Source: Bacteroidales bacterium (lineage in GTDB: Bacteria > Bacteroidota > Bacteroidia > Bacteroidales > WCHB1-69). From it: a stretch of 64,000 bases of DNA. Position 1 is the first letter of the stretch, and each line of letters starts with the position of its first letter. The position numbers and the translations under genes were made by a program. Where the stretch lies: assembly GCA_017615795.1 (NCBI GenBank), contig JAFZZK010000020.1, positions 29,155 through 93,154 on the forward strand, written 5' to 3'. Below, one piece after another: positions 43,255 through 51,544 of the stretch. The notes beneath the pieces are model-generated. The model was given only the letters and a program-made list of their open reading frames with translations. It did not search any database and had not been told where the DNA came from.

Positions 43255-44925
43255 TCAATATTGGATAACAAAGGGATGAGGAGCGTCCCACTGCGTCAAC
43301 ATTTCGCGGAATTTCTTGTAATCTTTCAAGGAAATCTCACTCTCCGTAAGCGTCAGCTGGCGAAATACCGTCAACTTGTTGCCCGACACCATGGTTTTAA
43401 CCGTAATGGAGCCAAAAGAGTACGTTTTGTGGTAATCGAACGGATTCACCACCCATTTTGCATCAGCGGGAAGGGAGACCTCGTAAACATAGCGTTCCTC
43501 CGTCGGGACGACGGCCACGGCGTGCATGCGCTGGCGAGGCAGGTTGACAGACCGCAGGGCCGTGCCATAGTTGCCATCGTGCAGCAGCAACTGGCAATAG
43601 TGTCCTGTCAAAGGCTCCACTTCAGCAATCTGGCCCATTCCCTTCGGTTGCAGCGTGCGCTCCATCGGCGAGACAATCTCGACATTCTTGAAGGTCACAT
43701 CGGGGACCAAACTACCGTCAGATTTCGTAAGCTTCACCTCCACTTCCCTTTCCACTTTGAGGTTCTCAGGTTGGAAATTGAACACATTGCCATTCTTGTC
43801 GATAAAACTGTCGTTTGTACGATTCACATCCATGGACAATGCACTTTTCGACACGGCGGAAATGTAATAAATCCTGCCATCCATATCCAAGCGCAGCAGC
43901 GATTCGGGGTTGTCCATCAGGTGCTTGTACAGCAACCCGAAACGAGCGTCGAATCCCGCTGCGCGAAGCATCGACTCTAACAGCAAGTTCTTTTCCACCG
44001 GGGTGCCGCAATTGGTGGACCACACCATGAAAGGCGATGCCACGATATAAGCCATATATTGAATGGGCAGTGCATTGGTATGGATGTTGTCATGCACATA
44101 ATCGCGAATCTCAAGGACCTTATCCATCGGGGATGCGTCTTTGTCCATAATGGGCTTAAGAACAGCATCGTACAAACTGGCGGGCGCCGGCATGAAGGCA
44201 TTTTGCATCGTGAGATCCAACATAAAAGTGGATGGACTGTCAAAAGTCGTGAACATCAGGTAGGGAAGTTCGTTGTGAGGCAAGTAGCTCTCGGACGTCT
44301 TCTGTTCCAAATTATCAAATTTCCACTGCAACTTCCGCACATTGTCGTCCGAAGATTCCGTTAAATTTCCACCCTGCTTGCCAGGCCAGTTCAGATTATG
44401 GTACAGATTGACATCTTTCGGCAAGGTGACGGTAACCTCGTAGTGGTCCACGGGAGCATCCTCATACAAATCAATGCGCTCCATCAACGAAGGCAGGAAG
44501 GGTTGTTGCGTGTGGATGGTATAATCAAGCACGATGGTCGCGTCGTATTCCAAGGCCGTATGGGTCACCACCATCTCGCGCACAGGATTAAAACGCTCGC
44601 AATCCGTACAAGAGTAGGGCAAACTGGGATTGAAGGCATTATCGGGTGTCTTCACCACGCTGCCATCCTTGCGCACAGTATAGGCCTCGTTAATCGTGAG
44701 AGTCTGAAACTCTGGATTATATAAAATAAAAGTCTCCCCGTATTTGTCAAAAGATGCGGTTGTGAAAAGCTGTAACTCCTTACGATAGCGATAGTCCATG
44801 CTGCCATCATCGTTAAGCGTATAGGATTTGGAGACAAGATGATATGTTGCCTCGTACTCTTGTGCAGTCGCGGCGACGGCGAAAAGAAACAGGGATAACA
44901 ATATAGAAAACGTATATCTATTCAT
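43255..44925 (-). CDS. DUF3857-domain secreted protein, shorter copy
   Basis: 556 residues. A signal peptide (LLSLFLFAVAATAQ) is followed by an N-terminal DUF3857-like domain (YHLVSKSYTLNDDGSMDYRYRKELQLFT, TLTINEAYTVRKDGSVVKTP, VVTHTALEYDATIVLDYTI). A transglutaminase-like core comes next (VLEIRDYVHDNIHTN, STNCGTPVEKNLLLESMLRAAGFDARFGLLY) with a Cys in TNCGTP at the catalytic position. The C-terminal domain is beta-rich. Function is unknown; related proteins are periplasmic. It is 30 bases upstream of glgB and 19 bases downstream of a second copy. Confidence 0.8.
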   Translation of the reverse strand: MNRYTFSILLSLFLFAVAATAQEYEATYHLVSKSYTLNDDGSMDYRYRKELQLFTTASFDKYGETFILYNPEFQTLTINEAYTVRKDGSVVKTPDNAFNPSLPYSCTDCERFNPVREMVVTHTALEYDATIVLDYTIHTQQPFLPSLMERIDLYEDAPVDHYEVTVTLPKDVNLYHNLNWPGKQGGNLTESSDDNVRKLQWKFDNLEQKTSESYLPHNELPYLMFTTFDSPSTFMLDLTMQNAFMPAPASLYDAVLKPIMDKDASPMDKVLEIRDYVHDNIHTNALPIQYMAYIVASPFMVWSTNCGTPVEKNLLLESMLRAAGFDARFGLLYKHLMDNPESLLRLDMDGRIYYISAVSKSALSMDVNRTNDSFIDKNGNVFNFQPENLKVEREVEVKLTKSDGSLVPDVTFKNVEIVSPMERTLQPKGMGQIAEVEPLTGHYCQLLLHDGNYGTALRSVNLPRQRMHAVAVVPTEERYVYEVSLPADAKWVVNPFDYHKTYSFGSITVKTMVSGNKLTVFRQLTLTESEISLKDYKKFREMLTQWDAPHPFVIQY

Positions 44926-44944
44926 CGTGGTTTACTTTTGAAGG

Positions 44945-46888
44945 TTAACGACTAAGCACGACAGGCGTGTCCATGAAGAAATGCTGGTTGATGACGGCTT
45001 GCCTGTACGAAGGCCAGTCCTCGGCCTCGTAGATGCGCTTGCCAAAGCGGATATTCTCGTGGAAACGGAGCGTGGAACTTCCGAGGTCATAGCCTCCATC
45101 AAAGGTGACAGCGCCACCCTTTTGGGAGCGTGCCTTGGGAATTTGCGCGGAGGTGTAGCCTGCGGGCAACGTCATCGTCTCGGAGAGCTGCACCAAGCGT
45201 GAGCAACGGTCATTGAAGGGCATGGTGCGCGTTTCCAAAGAGGTATCGTAATAGAGATGCGGCATCGCGAACTTGTAGAAGCCTTTGGCCAAGAACGGGG
45301 TGACAACCACCACATTGTCCGTGACAGTAGCATAGTTAGGGATGACAAACTTATAGGTTATGGAGACAGGCTGTTCGAGGTAGCGATCCTCGTCGGTATA
45401 TTTAACGCTCTTGATGATGGCATTGGGATAGAGGGAGAGAAGCTGGCGTTCGACATTCTCGCGCCACTCGGTGCGGCGTCCACGGAAAACGGAGCGCACA
45501 GTACGGTCGGACTGTCCCTCGGCGGTGACGGTCACCGTGCCAGAGAGTTCTCCCTTCTTGTTCAACTTTGTGTTGGCGTTCATGCGAAGATAGTGGTTCT
45601 CGGCCTTGGAGACGGGTGTAAGTCCAAGGTTGGCGCCTTGCGGCAGCCCCATCAAGTAGTTCTGTTGCTGTTCGGCACTGGACCACAGCTCGCGCACCCC
45701 GGGCACCCAGGTGGGGTCGAGGAGCTGGTAGTTGCCATTGCGTCGCTGCACCACCGTAACACAGTGGTTGAACTGGTCGGCGGGGATGTCGTCGATGCGC
45801 TCCCCGGCCATCGTCATGGCAGCATACGCCTTGAAGCCCGCGGCGCGCAGCATGGCAATCAGCATGCCTGCCTTGTCCTTGCAGACACCGCAGCGGTCGG
45901 TGAAGTTCATCTCGCACTTGTGGAGCGTGAAGCCTTCGCCCTCGCCCATCGAGATACCGGAGTAGCGCATGTTGTCGGCCACCCAGTGCGTCAGGATGGA
46001 GATACTGTCGTTTTCGTTCTTGGCCGGGCGCAGCAGCTCGGCAACCTTCCGTTTCACCTCATCCGTGGGCACAAAGCTGCCATAATCCTCGTTCACGCCG
46101 TAGAACCAGGTGGACTTTGCCTGCCAGTTTTCGGCAGTGGAGAGCAGCAGCTTGGTCTGCACGTCGTTGTCGGCAAGTGTGTGCGCAGGCTTGTCAAGAG
46201 GCATGATATCCTTTTGGGTGAAAGTATAGACGACACGCCCGGCGAGCTCTTTGCGGTCAACCCGCAATGTGCCGTGGTAGATGGCGTACTGCAATTTCTT
46301 GGAGGGCAGCAGGCTGAGAGAATAGACTTTTTCGCGCACTGGCTGGTGACTCCAGAAGGGAACGATGTCGTAGAAATGGCCGCGCATCGGGGGAATGTAC
46401 TTCGCATCCGGGTCCTCGCCCTGCAGAAGGGCGTATGTAAAGCCCTTCTTGTAGGTCACATACTCCACGGCATCGCCGGGTTCGAGACGACCGATGGCCA
46501 CCATCTTCTGGCATGCGCCCCAATAGATCATGCGGGCCGGCGCCGGATAGTCCAGCACGGGGTTGTCGATCTTCTCCACCAAGCCGCTCTTGCGATACAC
46601 CTTCACTTCGCGGATTTCCACATGCGCGGAAAGCGGGTCATAGTCCATCTTCACACAGTTGAAGTCGCGCCCGCCGGCGGGGGTGAGCACCTTGTAGAGG
46701 ACGTGGCCATAAACGTGGCTCAGGCCGCTCTCCTCCATCACCACGCGTGTGCTGTCGAACAGAGTCACGATATCATGGCCGTCGTATTGTCCCTCGGGCA
46801 GGGCGGCCAACCTCTGCTGCGGGGTCTGCGCATGCAATCCAACCGTCACAGCCAAAAGGAGCGCCAAGGCTAAAAAACATTTTCTCAT
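44945..46888 (-). CDS. DUF3857/transglutaminase-like secreted protein, longer copy
   Basis: 647 residues. A signal peptide (FLALALLLAVTVGLHAQ) is followed by a DUF3857 domain (about 40-250: VVMEESGLSHVYGHVLYKVL, AHVEIREVKVYRKSGLVEKI, AIGRLEPGDAVEYVTYKKGF). The transglutaminase-like domain has the full Cys-His-Asp set: CGVCKDKAGMLIAMLRAAGF, DQFNHCVTVVQ and QLLDPTWVPG. A beta-rich C-terminal domain completes it. It is the first gene of a five-gene run (this, the shorter copy, glgB, MORN protein, LysM esterase), with a promoter box at 46925-46932. It may act on peptides or crosslinks in the periplasm; the substrate is unknown. Confidence 0.85.
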   Translation of the reverse strand: MRKCFLALALLLAVTVGLHAQTPQQRLAALPEGQYDGHDIVTLFDSTRVVMEESGLSHVYGHVLYKVLTPAGGRDFNCVKMDYDPLSAHVEIREVKVYRKSGLVEKIDNPVLDYPAPARMIYWGACQKMVAIGRLEPGDAVEYVTYKKGFTYALLQGEDPDAKYIPPMRGHFYDIVPFWSHQPVREKVYSLSLLPSKKLQYAIYHGTLRVDRKELAGRVVYTFTQKDIMPLDKPAHTLADNDVQTKLLLSTAENWQAKSTWFYGVNEDYGSFVPTDEVKRKVAELLRPAKNENDSISILTHWVADNMRYSGISMGEGEGFTLHKCEMNFTDRCGVCKDKAGMLIAMLRAAGFKAYAAMTMAGERIDDIPADQFNHCVTVVQRRNGNYQLLDPTWVPGVRELWSSAEQQQNYLMGLPQGANLGLTPVSKAENHYLRMNANTKLNKKGELSGTVTVTAEGQSDRTVRSVFRGRRTEWRENVERQLLSLYPNAIIKSVKYTDEDRYLEQPVSITYKFVIPNYATVTDNVVVVTPFLAKGFYKFAMPHLYYDTSLETRTMPFNDRCSRLVQLSETMTLPAGYTSAQIPKARSQKGGAVTFDGGYDLGSSTLRFHENIRFGKRIYEAEDWPSYRQAVINQHFFMDTPVVLSR

Positions 46889-46924
46889 ACCTTGTGATTT
46901 TGCGGGGTATTATACTAAAAGCCG

Positions 46925-46932
46925 CAAAAATA
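46925..46932 (-). promoter_or_regulatory. -7 box for the DUF3857-glgB run
   Basis: The minus strand reads TATTTTTG, 37 bases upstream of the ATG at 46888. Confidence 0.55.
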
Positions 46933-46942
46933 CAAAAAAATC

Positions 46943-46968
46943 CACGAATTGCACGAATTACACGAATT
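46943..46968 (-). repeat. Short TTCGTG array, inverted copy
   Basis: CACGAATT occurs at 46943, 46952 and 46961, an exact 9-base period. On the minus strand this is the same AATTCGTG unit found in the arrays at 47199-47263 and 47711-47736, so this array is inverted relative to them. Confidence 0.8.
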
Positions 46969-47198
46969 TATAAGGTCGGGAAAGACAACCGTAAGTGCCT
47001 TGAAAAACAAACACAAGAATCATCAAATTACAAGACTGGTTGTCGGGGCTGAACAACTCAAGAGCAAAACATTTTAAAGATAACAACTAATCGAATCGTT
47101 CCCACTGTATCACACCTTCAAAGTGAATATCGCAGAATCGAGAACATGATCCTATTCTGCACACCCATGAGATTCTTGTCCAAAACACCCCACAAAAA

Positions 47199-47263
47199 AT
47201 TCGTGTAATTCGTGTAATTAGTGAACCCGTTCGTGTAATTAGTGTAATTCGTGTAATTCGTGG
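47199..47263 (+). repeat. TTCGTGTAA / TTAGTGTAA array next to the GxxExxY stop codon
   Basis: Two blocks of the 9-base unit (TTCGTGTAA with TTAGTG variants) cover 47199-47223 and 47230-47263, separated by AACCCG. The second block ends directly at the stop codon of the GxxExxY gene. It is too short-period to be a CRISPR array. Confidence 0.85.
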
Positions 47264-47641
47264 TCAATAGATCATCCTTTTATACGCCAAGCTCGTCTCC
47301 CCGAAATTAATCAGGACCCCCACCCGCATCTTGGAAGCCTTCAAATAATTCAGCAACTGTGCCTGATGGACATCCTGAAGAGCAGACATCGCCTTCATTT
47401 CCACAATGATTGAGTCATAGCAGATAAAGTCGGGCACATACTTCTTCTTCAACTTGACACGCTTGTAATAGATATCCAGCGGTTCCTCACGCAAATAAGG
47501 AATGGAGCGGAAATTGAGCTCTATCTCAAAAGCCTCCTGATATACAGCCTCAAAAAATCCAGGGCCTAAATGGGAATGTACTTCCATGGCGGCCCCGACA
47601 ATACGATACACTTCCTCTTTGTATAAAAGCATAATGTTCAA
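47264..47641 (-). CDS. GxxExxY protein (PD-(D/E)xK-like)
   Basis: 125 residues. The family-naming motif is present (Gly28-Glu31-Tyr34 in GFFEAVY) behind RIVGAAMEVHSHLGPG. A nuclease-like core follows: PDFICYDSIIVEMKAM supplies Asp71, Glu81 and Lys83 in a D-(x)9-ExK arrangement. HQAQLLNYLKASKMRVGVLINFG closes the fold. GxxExxY genes are scattered through Bacteroidetes and other phyla, and their function is not established. Here the gene is bracketed by 9-base-period repeat arrays on both sides (47199-47263 and 47711-47736), as if it were cargo of a small mobile unit. No TAnnTTTG box is seen. Confidence 0.85.
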   Translation of the reverse strand: MNIMLLYKEEVYRIVGAAMEVHSHLGPGFFEAVYQEAFEIELNFRSIPYLREEPLDIYYKRVKLKKKYVPDFICYDSIIVEMKAMSALQDVHQAQLLNYLKASKMRVGVLINFGETSLAYKRMIY

Positions 47642-47710
47642 TTTTTCAAAGAGGAACGAATTAGCTATCGATTTATTATACTATTGTTTTAATAATTTTA
47701 AAAAAGATAC

Positions 47711-47736
47711 AATTCGTGTAATTCGTGTAATTAGTG
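47711..47736 (+). repeat. TTCGTGTAA array overlapping a stop codon
   Basis: AATTCGTGTAATTCGTG continues into TAATTAGTGG and ends at about 47736. It covers the stop codon (47731-47733) and the last codon of the flavin reductase-rubredoxin gene. Confidence 0.85.
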
Positions 47737-48351
47737 GACAAGCTCAAAATCGCTCGCCGGGTGCTTGCAAATCGGACAGATGAAGTCCGCGGGCAGCTCC
47801 TCGCCCTCGTATTCGTAGCCGCAGATGATGCAGCGCCACACCGTCTTGCCCTCGGCCGTCACGCCCACAGGCTCCGGCTTGGGTTTGATATGCTCTTGGT
47901 AATAGGTGTAGGTGGCCGACGGCACATCCGTGAGCGGTGCCATCTCCGTGACCCTGCCGACAAAGAGGGTGTGCGTGCCCAGATCCACCATTTGAGTGAC
48001 CTCCGCCGAAATGAAGGCATTGGTGCCTCTGGTGACCGCCAAGGTGCCGTTCTTCACGCGCCGACAGTCCGCAAAATCCGCAAATTTGTCCACCTCACGG
48101 CCCGACTGGAAGCCGAAGTGCTTGAACAGCTCGAAATCCGCCTTCTCGCTGATGATGGAAGCGGTAAACCTGCCCGATTCCTTGATCATGTCGTGGGTAT
48201 GGTTCATCTTGTTGACCGCGACGGATATCTGGTTGGGTTCTTGGGTCACCTGCGCCACTGTATTGGTGATGCAGCCGTTGTCGTGTCCATCCTTGCAGGC
48301 GGTCACGATGAACAATCCGTATTGGATGCTGAAGAGTGGGTTCGTACTCAT
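47731..48351 (-). CDS. Flavin reductase fused to rubredoxin (high-molecular-weight rubredoxin)
   Basis: 206 residues from the ATG at 48351; the promoter box at 48384-48391 rules out longer frames. The N-terminal FMN-binding flavin reductase-like domain (about 1-150) shows LFSIQYGLFIVTACKDGHDNGCITNTVAQVT, VNKMNHTHDMI and NAFISAEVTQMVDLGTHTLFVGRV. The C-terminal rubredoxin keeps Cys174, Cys177, Cys192 and Cys195 (WRCIICGYEYEG and ICPICKHPASDF). Similar Hrb proteins in anaerobes pass electrons from NADH-dependent partners to oxygen- or NO-reducing flavodiiron proteins. The stop codon lies inside a TTCGTGTAA-type repeat array. Confidence 0.88.
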   Translation of the reverse strand: MSTNPLFSIQYGLFIVTACKDGHDNGCITNTVAQVTQEPNQISVAVNKMNHTHDMIKESGRFTASIISEKADFELFKHFGFQSGREVDKFADFADCRRVKNGTLAVTRGTNAFISAEVTQMVDLGTHTLFVGRVTEMAPLTDVPSATYTYYQEHIKPKPEPVGVTAEGKTVWRCIICGYEYEGEELPADFICPICKHPASDFELVH

Positions 48352-48383
48352 AGGACCTTGTGCTTGATATTTAATTGCAGCGG

Positions 48384-48391
48384 CAAAGATA
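48384..48391 (-). promoter_or_regulatory. -7 box for the flavin reductase-rubredoxin gene
   Basis: The minus strand reads TATCTTTG, 33 bases upstream of the ATG at 48351. It is divergent from the box at 48441-48448. Confidence 0.55.
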
Positions 48392-48440
48392 CGAAAAAAA
48401 GGTCCACGAATTCCCATAGTGCCAGTTTCAGATAATTGAC

Positions 48441-48448
48441 TATCTTTG
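48441..48448 (+). promoter_or_regulatory. -7 box for the thiamine pyrophosphokinase gene
   Basis: TATCTTTG lies 21 bases upstream of the ATG at 48469. Confidence 0.55.
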
Positions 48449-48468
48449 CAGTCGCAAAACAAGCCCAT

Positions 48469-49113
48469 ATGCAAACCGACCTGACCCTTTACAAGACCGT
48501 TATCGTGGCCAACGGCGCCTTCCCCGAGCGGGGCGACGCCCTTGAGCTGTTGCAGCGCGCCGAGCGCATCATCTGCTGCGACGGCGCCATCGACAAGCTG
48601 ACCGCCCACGGCTTCTCCCCCACCGCCGTGGTCGGCGACTGCGACTCGATGCGTCGCGATAGTATGGAACGCTGGAACAACATCCTGCACCCTGACAAGA
48701 GTGAGGAGTACAACGACCTGCAAAAGGCACTGCGGTATTGCATCAAGGAGCGTCTCACCCAAGTGGCACTGGTGGGATGCGAGGGGCTGCGCGAAGACCA
48801 CTTCATCGCCAACCTCAGCATCATGGTCACCTACAGCCGGATGCTGTCGCTGGTGATGGTCACCCAAGAGGGGGTGTTCAACGTGCTGTACCAGAGCGCC
48901 ACCCTGCCCTCCCGGCCCGGACAGCAGGTATCCATCTTTACCAAGGACGAGAAACTGCCCCTCACCTTCCACGGGCTCAAATACCCCGTGCGGCACCGTG
49001 TCTTCCAATTCCTATGGGAAGGCAGCCTCAACGAGGCCCTCGGCGAGGCCTTCACCATCGAGATGCACGGCGAAGGCGACATCCTCGTCTACCGCGCCAA
49101 TCCACAGGATTAA
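48469..49113 (+). CDS. Thiamine pyrophosphokinase
   Basis: 214 residues from the ATG at 48469, which the promoter position supports over an in-frame ATG at 48436. The enzyme transfers pyrophosphate from ATP to thiamine, giving TPP directly. Motifs: TVIVANGAFP, RIICCDGAIDKLTAHGFSPTAVVGDCDSM (substrate and Mg site), HPDKSEEYNDLQKALRY (DxNDxxKA-like), and ALVGCEGLREDHFIANLSIM. The C-terminal vitamin-binding part has VSIFTKDEKLPLTFHGLKYPV. It complements thiL at 9199, so the cell has both salvage and biosynthetic routes to TPP. No TPP riboswitch is seen. Confidence 0.9.
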   Translation: MQTDLTLYKTVIVANGAFPERGDALELLQRAERIICCDGAIDKLTAHGFSPTAVVGDCDSMRRDSMERWNNILHPDKSEEYNDLQKALRYCIKERLTQVALVGCEGLREDHFIANLSIMVTYSRMLSLVMVTQEGVFNVLYQSATLPSRPGQQVSIFTKDEKLPLTFHGLKYPVRHRVFQFLWEGSLNEALGEAFTIEMHGEGDILVYRANPQD

Positions 49114-49157
49114 ACGCTGCAAAACGAGGTACAATCATCATTTCAGAAAAACAACTA

Positions 49158-50027
49158 TCAGATTCTGTCGAGAACCGTACGGATCAGGGTCTCCATCTTG
49201 TCGTGATAGTCATCGAGGAAGCGGCCCGTGACGCGGTTGGCGATGATGAGGCACACCGTAAGCGCATTGTGCCCTAATACATTGCCCAGCCCATAGATGG
49301 CGGAGCACTCCATCTCCATATTGGTAATGCTCTTGCCTTGATAATGGAACGCCTCTATCTTCCGGTTGAGCTCAGGGTATGCCAGCGGGGCGCGCACCTG
49401 CCGTCCCTGCGGGCCGAAGAAGCCCGGGGCACTGACCGTGATGCCCTGGCGCATATCGTGCCCGATGCGGTCGAGCAGCATCTGAGAGGCGGGGGTGCAA
49501 TAGGGACGCGGCAACTGCGCGCTCCAGCCCGTCTGCGCAACGAACTCCTCCACCATACGCTCGTCTATCCAGTTGCCGGAGTCGTAAAACCTCAGCACGC
49601 CGTCGATGCCAAGACCGTAAGCGGACGCCAAGAACGAGCCGCACTCAATATCAGGCTGCAGGCCGCCGGAAGTGCCGATGCGCACCATGTTGAGGGTGCG
49701 GTGCTCGGCCTTCACCTCGCGCGTGGCCAGGTCGATGTTGGCCACGGCATCCAGCTCATTGAGCACAATGTCGATATTGTCGGTGCCCATGCCCGTGGAG
49801 ATCACGGACACGCGCTTGCTCTTGTACAGGCCTGTATGGGTGATCAGTTCGCGGTTTTGCTTCTTCACATCGATGGTGTCGAACATTTTGGAGACCATCT
49901 GCACTCGGCCAGGGTCGCCCACCAGAATGATGTTGTCGGCCAGCTCTTCGGCATGCAGGTTGAGGTGATAGATGGCCCCGTCCTTTTGTTGCGGTAGCTC
50001 AGATGCTGCAATTTTCATGACTATCAA
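49158..50027 (-). CDS. Nucleoside phosphorylase, uridine phosphorylase-like
   Basis: 289 residues, PNP/UDP family. It cleaves nucleosides with phosphate to base plus ribose 1-phosphate. Motifs: IILVGDPGRVQMVSKMFD (phosphate-binding GDPxR), VSVISTGMGTDNIDIVLNEL, VRIGTSGGLQPDI, and NMEMECSAIYGLGNVLG, the ribose-binding M-E-x-E segment. The family form of about 290 residues is common in Bacteroidetes. The alternative start Met4 (50018) is possible. It is the last gene of the hutU-led run, 9 bases behind the preceding gene. Confidence 0.87.
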   Translation of the reverse strand: MIVMKIAASELPQQKDGAIYHLNLHAEELADNIILVGDPGRVQMVSKMFDTIDVKKQNRELITHTGLYKSKRVSVISTGMGTDNIDIVLNELDAVANIDLATREVKAEHRTLNMVRIGTSGGLQPDIECGSFLASAYGLGIDGVLRFYDSGNWIDERMVEEFVAQTGWSAQLPRPYCTPASQMLLDRIGHDMRQGITVSAPGFFGPQGRQVRAPLAYPELNRKIEAFHYQGKSITNMEMECSAIYGLGNVLGHNALTVCLIIANRVTGRFLDDYHDKMETLIRTVLDRI

Positions 50028-50036
50028 TTTTAAAAA

Positions 50037-51461
50037 TTATTTGCTTGCGGGTTGGAACATGGCATAAATATTGATGGCTGCATAACCATCCGCCACGCCG
50101 GTGCAGTTCACGGAGAAGACAGCCAGGTCGCGCCCGATGAAGCTTGCCTTCCCCTTGTCGGACAACACATCGCGCGACAACATCTCCCCATTGGCATTAT
50201 AATAGGTGAAGTCCTGCAGGTTGGCGCTGGCGGAATTGCTCTCCGAGAACTTGAAATACTTGTTATTCGCGATACTGCCGCTCTTGTTGAGCATCTTGTA
50301 ATAGAGCGTCAGAGCCTCCTGTGACGGGGCGAACAAGCAGGCATCCGTCGTCTCCACAAAGAAACGGTACGGTGCCAAGTCGATGCCCTTCAGGGAAGCA
50401 GTCACGCTGTCAGACAAGGGGATGATGCCGCTGGGGTATGCCGCCCGCAGCTGGTCGGCGCGATCTTCATCCCCAAACGGGACGAACACTTTGTGCAAGG
50501 TGTCCTGCATCAGCACCAGGAACTCATGATGTTTGGAGGAATCTCCCAAAACAGAGAACCTGCACGTCGCATACTTGTCCTTCGCACGTTTGTAATACCA
50601 TTCCGTATTGAACGGCAGCATTCCGCCCGGAATGTCGAAATTATGAGCGGCCCGTTGCGCCAGCTGTATCTGCTCTTCGCTTGCAGGCGTGTAGCCCGAC
50701 AGGAACAGCTCATTGCGGGTGATGCGGACCTGGAATGCGGACCAGTCGGCAAACGGCGAGTCCTTTTTGACGCGGGCAAACACGTCCTCCTTCAAGAAAG
50801 TGGACAGATGCCGGCCAAAAGGCTCGCATTTGACGAGAAGCCAGTTCTGCTTTTGGTTCTTGTTGGTAAGCTGATACAACTCCTTGAATGTCCTATCCGA
50901 CAACAGGCCCTTGGGATGGGTGTGTTGAATCAAAGCCTTTTTCAGCAAGTCCAAGTCATCCGATATTGTCAAAATATGATTGAAATAGACGAACTTGAGG
51001 CTTTTGAAATGCGTACCATACGAGTATATCTTGTAATGCTCGAACGAAGTGAAGTTGGCAGGGTCGATACTCAAGGCACGAAGGAGTTTTCTGAAAACCG
51101 GTTTTTCAATATGGGTGTTGAAAAGCACGTGGACGCCGCTTTCAGACGGATGCCCGGACACTGTAAGGTCATACGTGCCGGAGAGTTTTTTGTACATGTC
51201 CTCGTATGCGGGCAACACGTCCAGAGCAAAGCCCTCCGTAAAATAGGGTGCCAGCGAAGCGACGCCCTTCTGGAACACATCGTTGTCGTAAACCTCGAAG
51301 AGGAACATGGCGTCCGTAGGAACTGCATCTATCAGCTCCGAGCGGGTCTGCCTCAAGAAAGTGTAGTAGAAGAAAATGCCCACGCCAATCAGCAACAGGG
51401 CCAGCACGCTCAGCCATATCATCCAAGCGCGACGTTTTTCTGTGTAGTATTCCTCTTTCAT
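50037..51461 (-). CDS. Membrane-anchored protein of unknown function
   Basis: 474 residues. A basic N-terminus (KRRAWMIWL) precedes one transmembrane helix (about 14-34). The rest is a large soluble domain, probably periplasmic, with repeats of a pattern such as AMFLFEVYDNDVFQKG, VRITRNELFLSGYTPAS and ACLFAPSQEALTLYYKMLNKSGSI. This resembles DUF3352-type proteins found across Bacteroidetes, but the match is only by layout. No catalytic motif is recognised. It lies between DUF5606 and the nucleoside phosphorylase in the same run. Confidence 0.65.
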   Translation of the reverse strand: MKEEYYTEKRRAWMIWLSVLALLLIGVGIFFYYTFLRQTRSELIDAVPTDAMFLFEVYDNDVFQKGVASLAPYFTEGFALDVLPAYEDMYKKLSGTYDLTVSGHPSESGVHVLFNTHIEKPVFRKLLRALSIDPANFTSFEHYKIYSYGTHFKSLKFVYFNHILTISDDLDLLKKALIQHTHPKGLLSDRTFKELYQLTNKNQKQNWLLVKCEPFGRHLSTFLKEDVFARVKKDSPFADWSAFQVRITRNELFLSGYTPASEEQIQLAQRAAHNFDIPGGMLPFNTEWYYKRAKDKYATCRFSVLGDSSKHHEFLVLMQDTLHKVFVPFGDEDRADQLRAAYPSGIIPLSDSVTASLKGIDLAPYRFFVETTDACLFAPSQEALTLYYKMLNKSGSIANNKYFKFSESNSASANLQDFTYYNANGEMLSRDVLSDKGKASFIGRDLAVFSVNCTGVADGYAAINIYAMFQPASK

Positions 51462-51544
51462 AACAGTTTATTTTTCTAAAATCCAAACAGGACCTTTTCT
51501 CAATGTCCCCTCGATAGAGTGACGTTTTCCAGACAAACCTCTGA

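Larger units (their letters stand above)
46889..47263. other. Gene-free region with repeat arrays
   Basis: The stretch holds the promoter at 46925-46932, a 9-base-period array at 46943-46968, a 7-base inverted repeat (GACAACC 46983-46989 with GGTTGTC 47038-47044), and the larger array at 47199-47263. No coding frame with recognisable features is present. Confidence 0.6.

Noticed and set aside
45257-46873. 538-residue plus-strand frame opposite the DUF3857 gene
   Set aside because: It mirrors a gene with a signal peptide and an intact transglutaminase triad; the antisense product resembles no family.
46943-47736. CRISPR-like periodic repeats
   Set aside because: The unit is 9 bases with no unique spacers and no cas genes nearby, so it is a short tandem repeat rather than a CRISPR array.
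48392-48468. TPP riboswitch before the thiamine pyrophosphokinase gene
   Set aside because: The leader after the promoter is only about 15 bases, too short for a thi-box, and no conserved core was seen.
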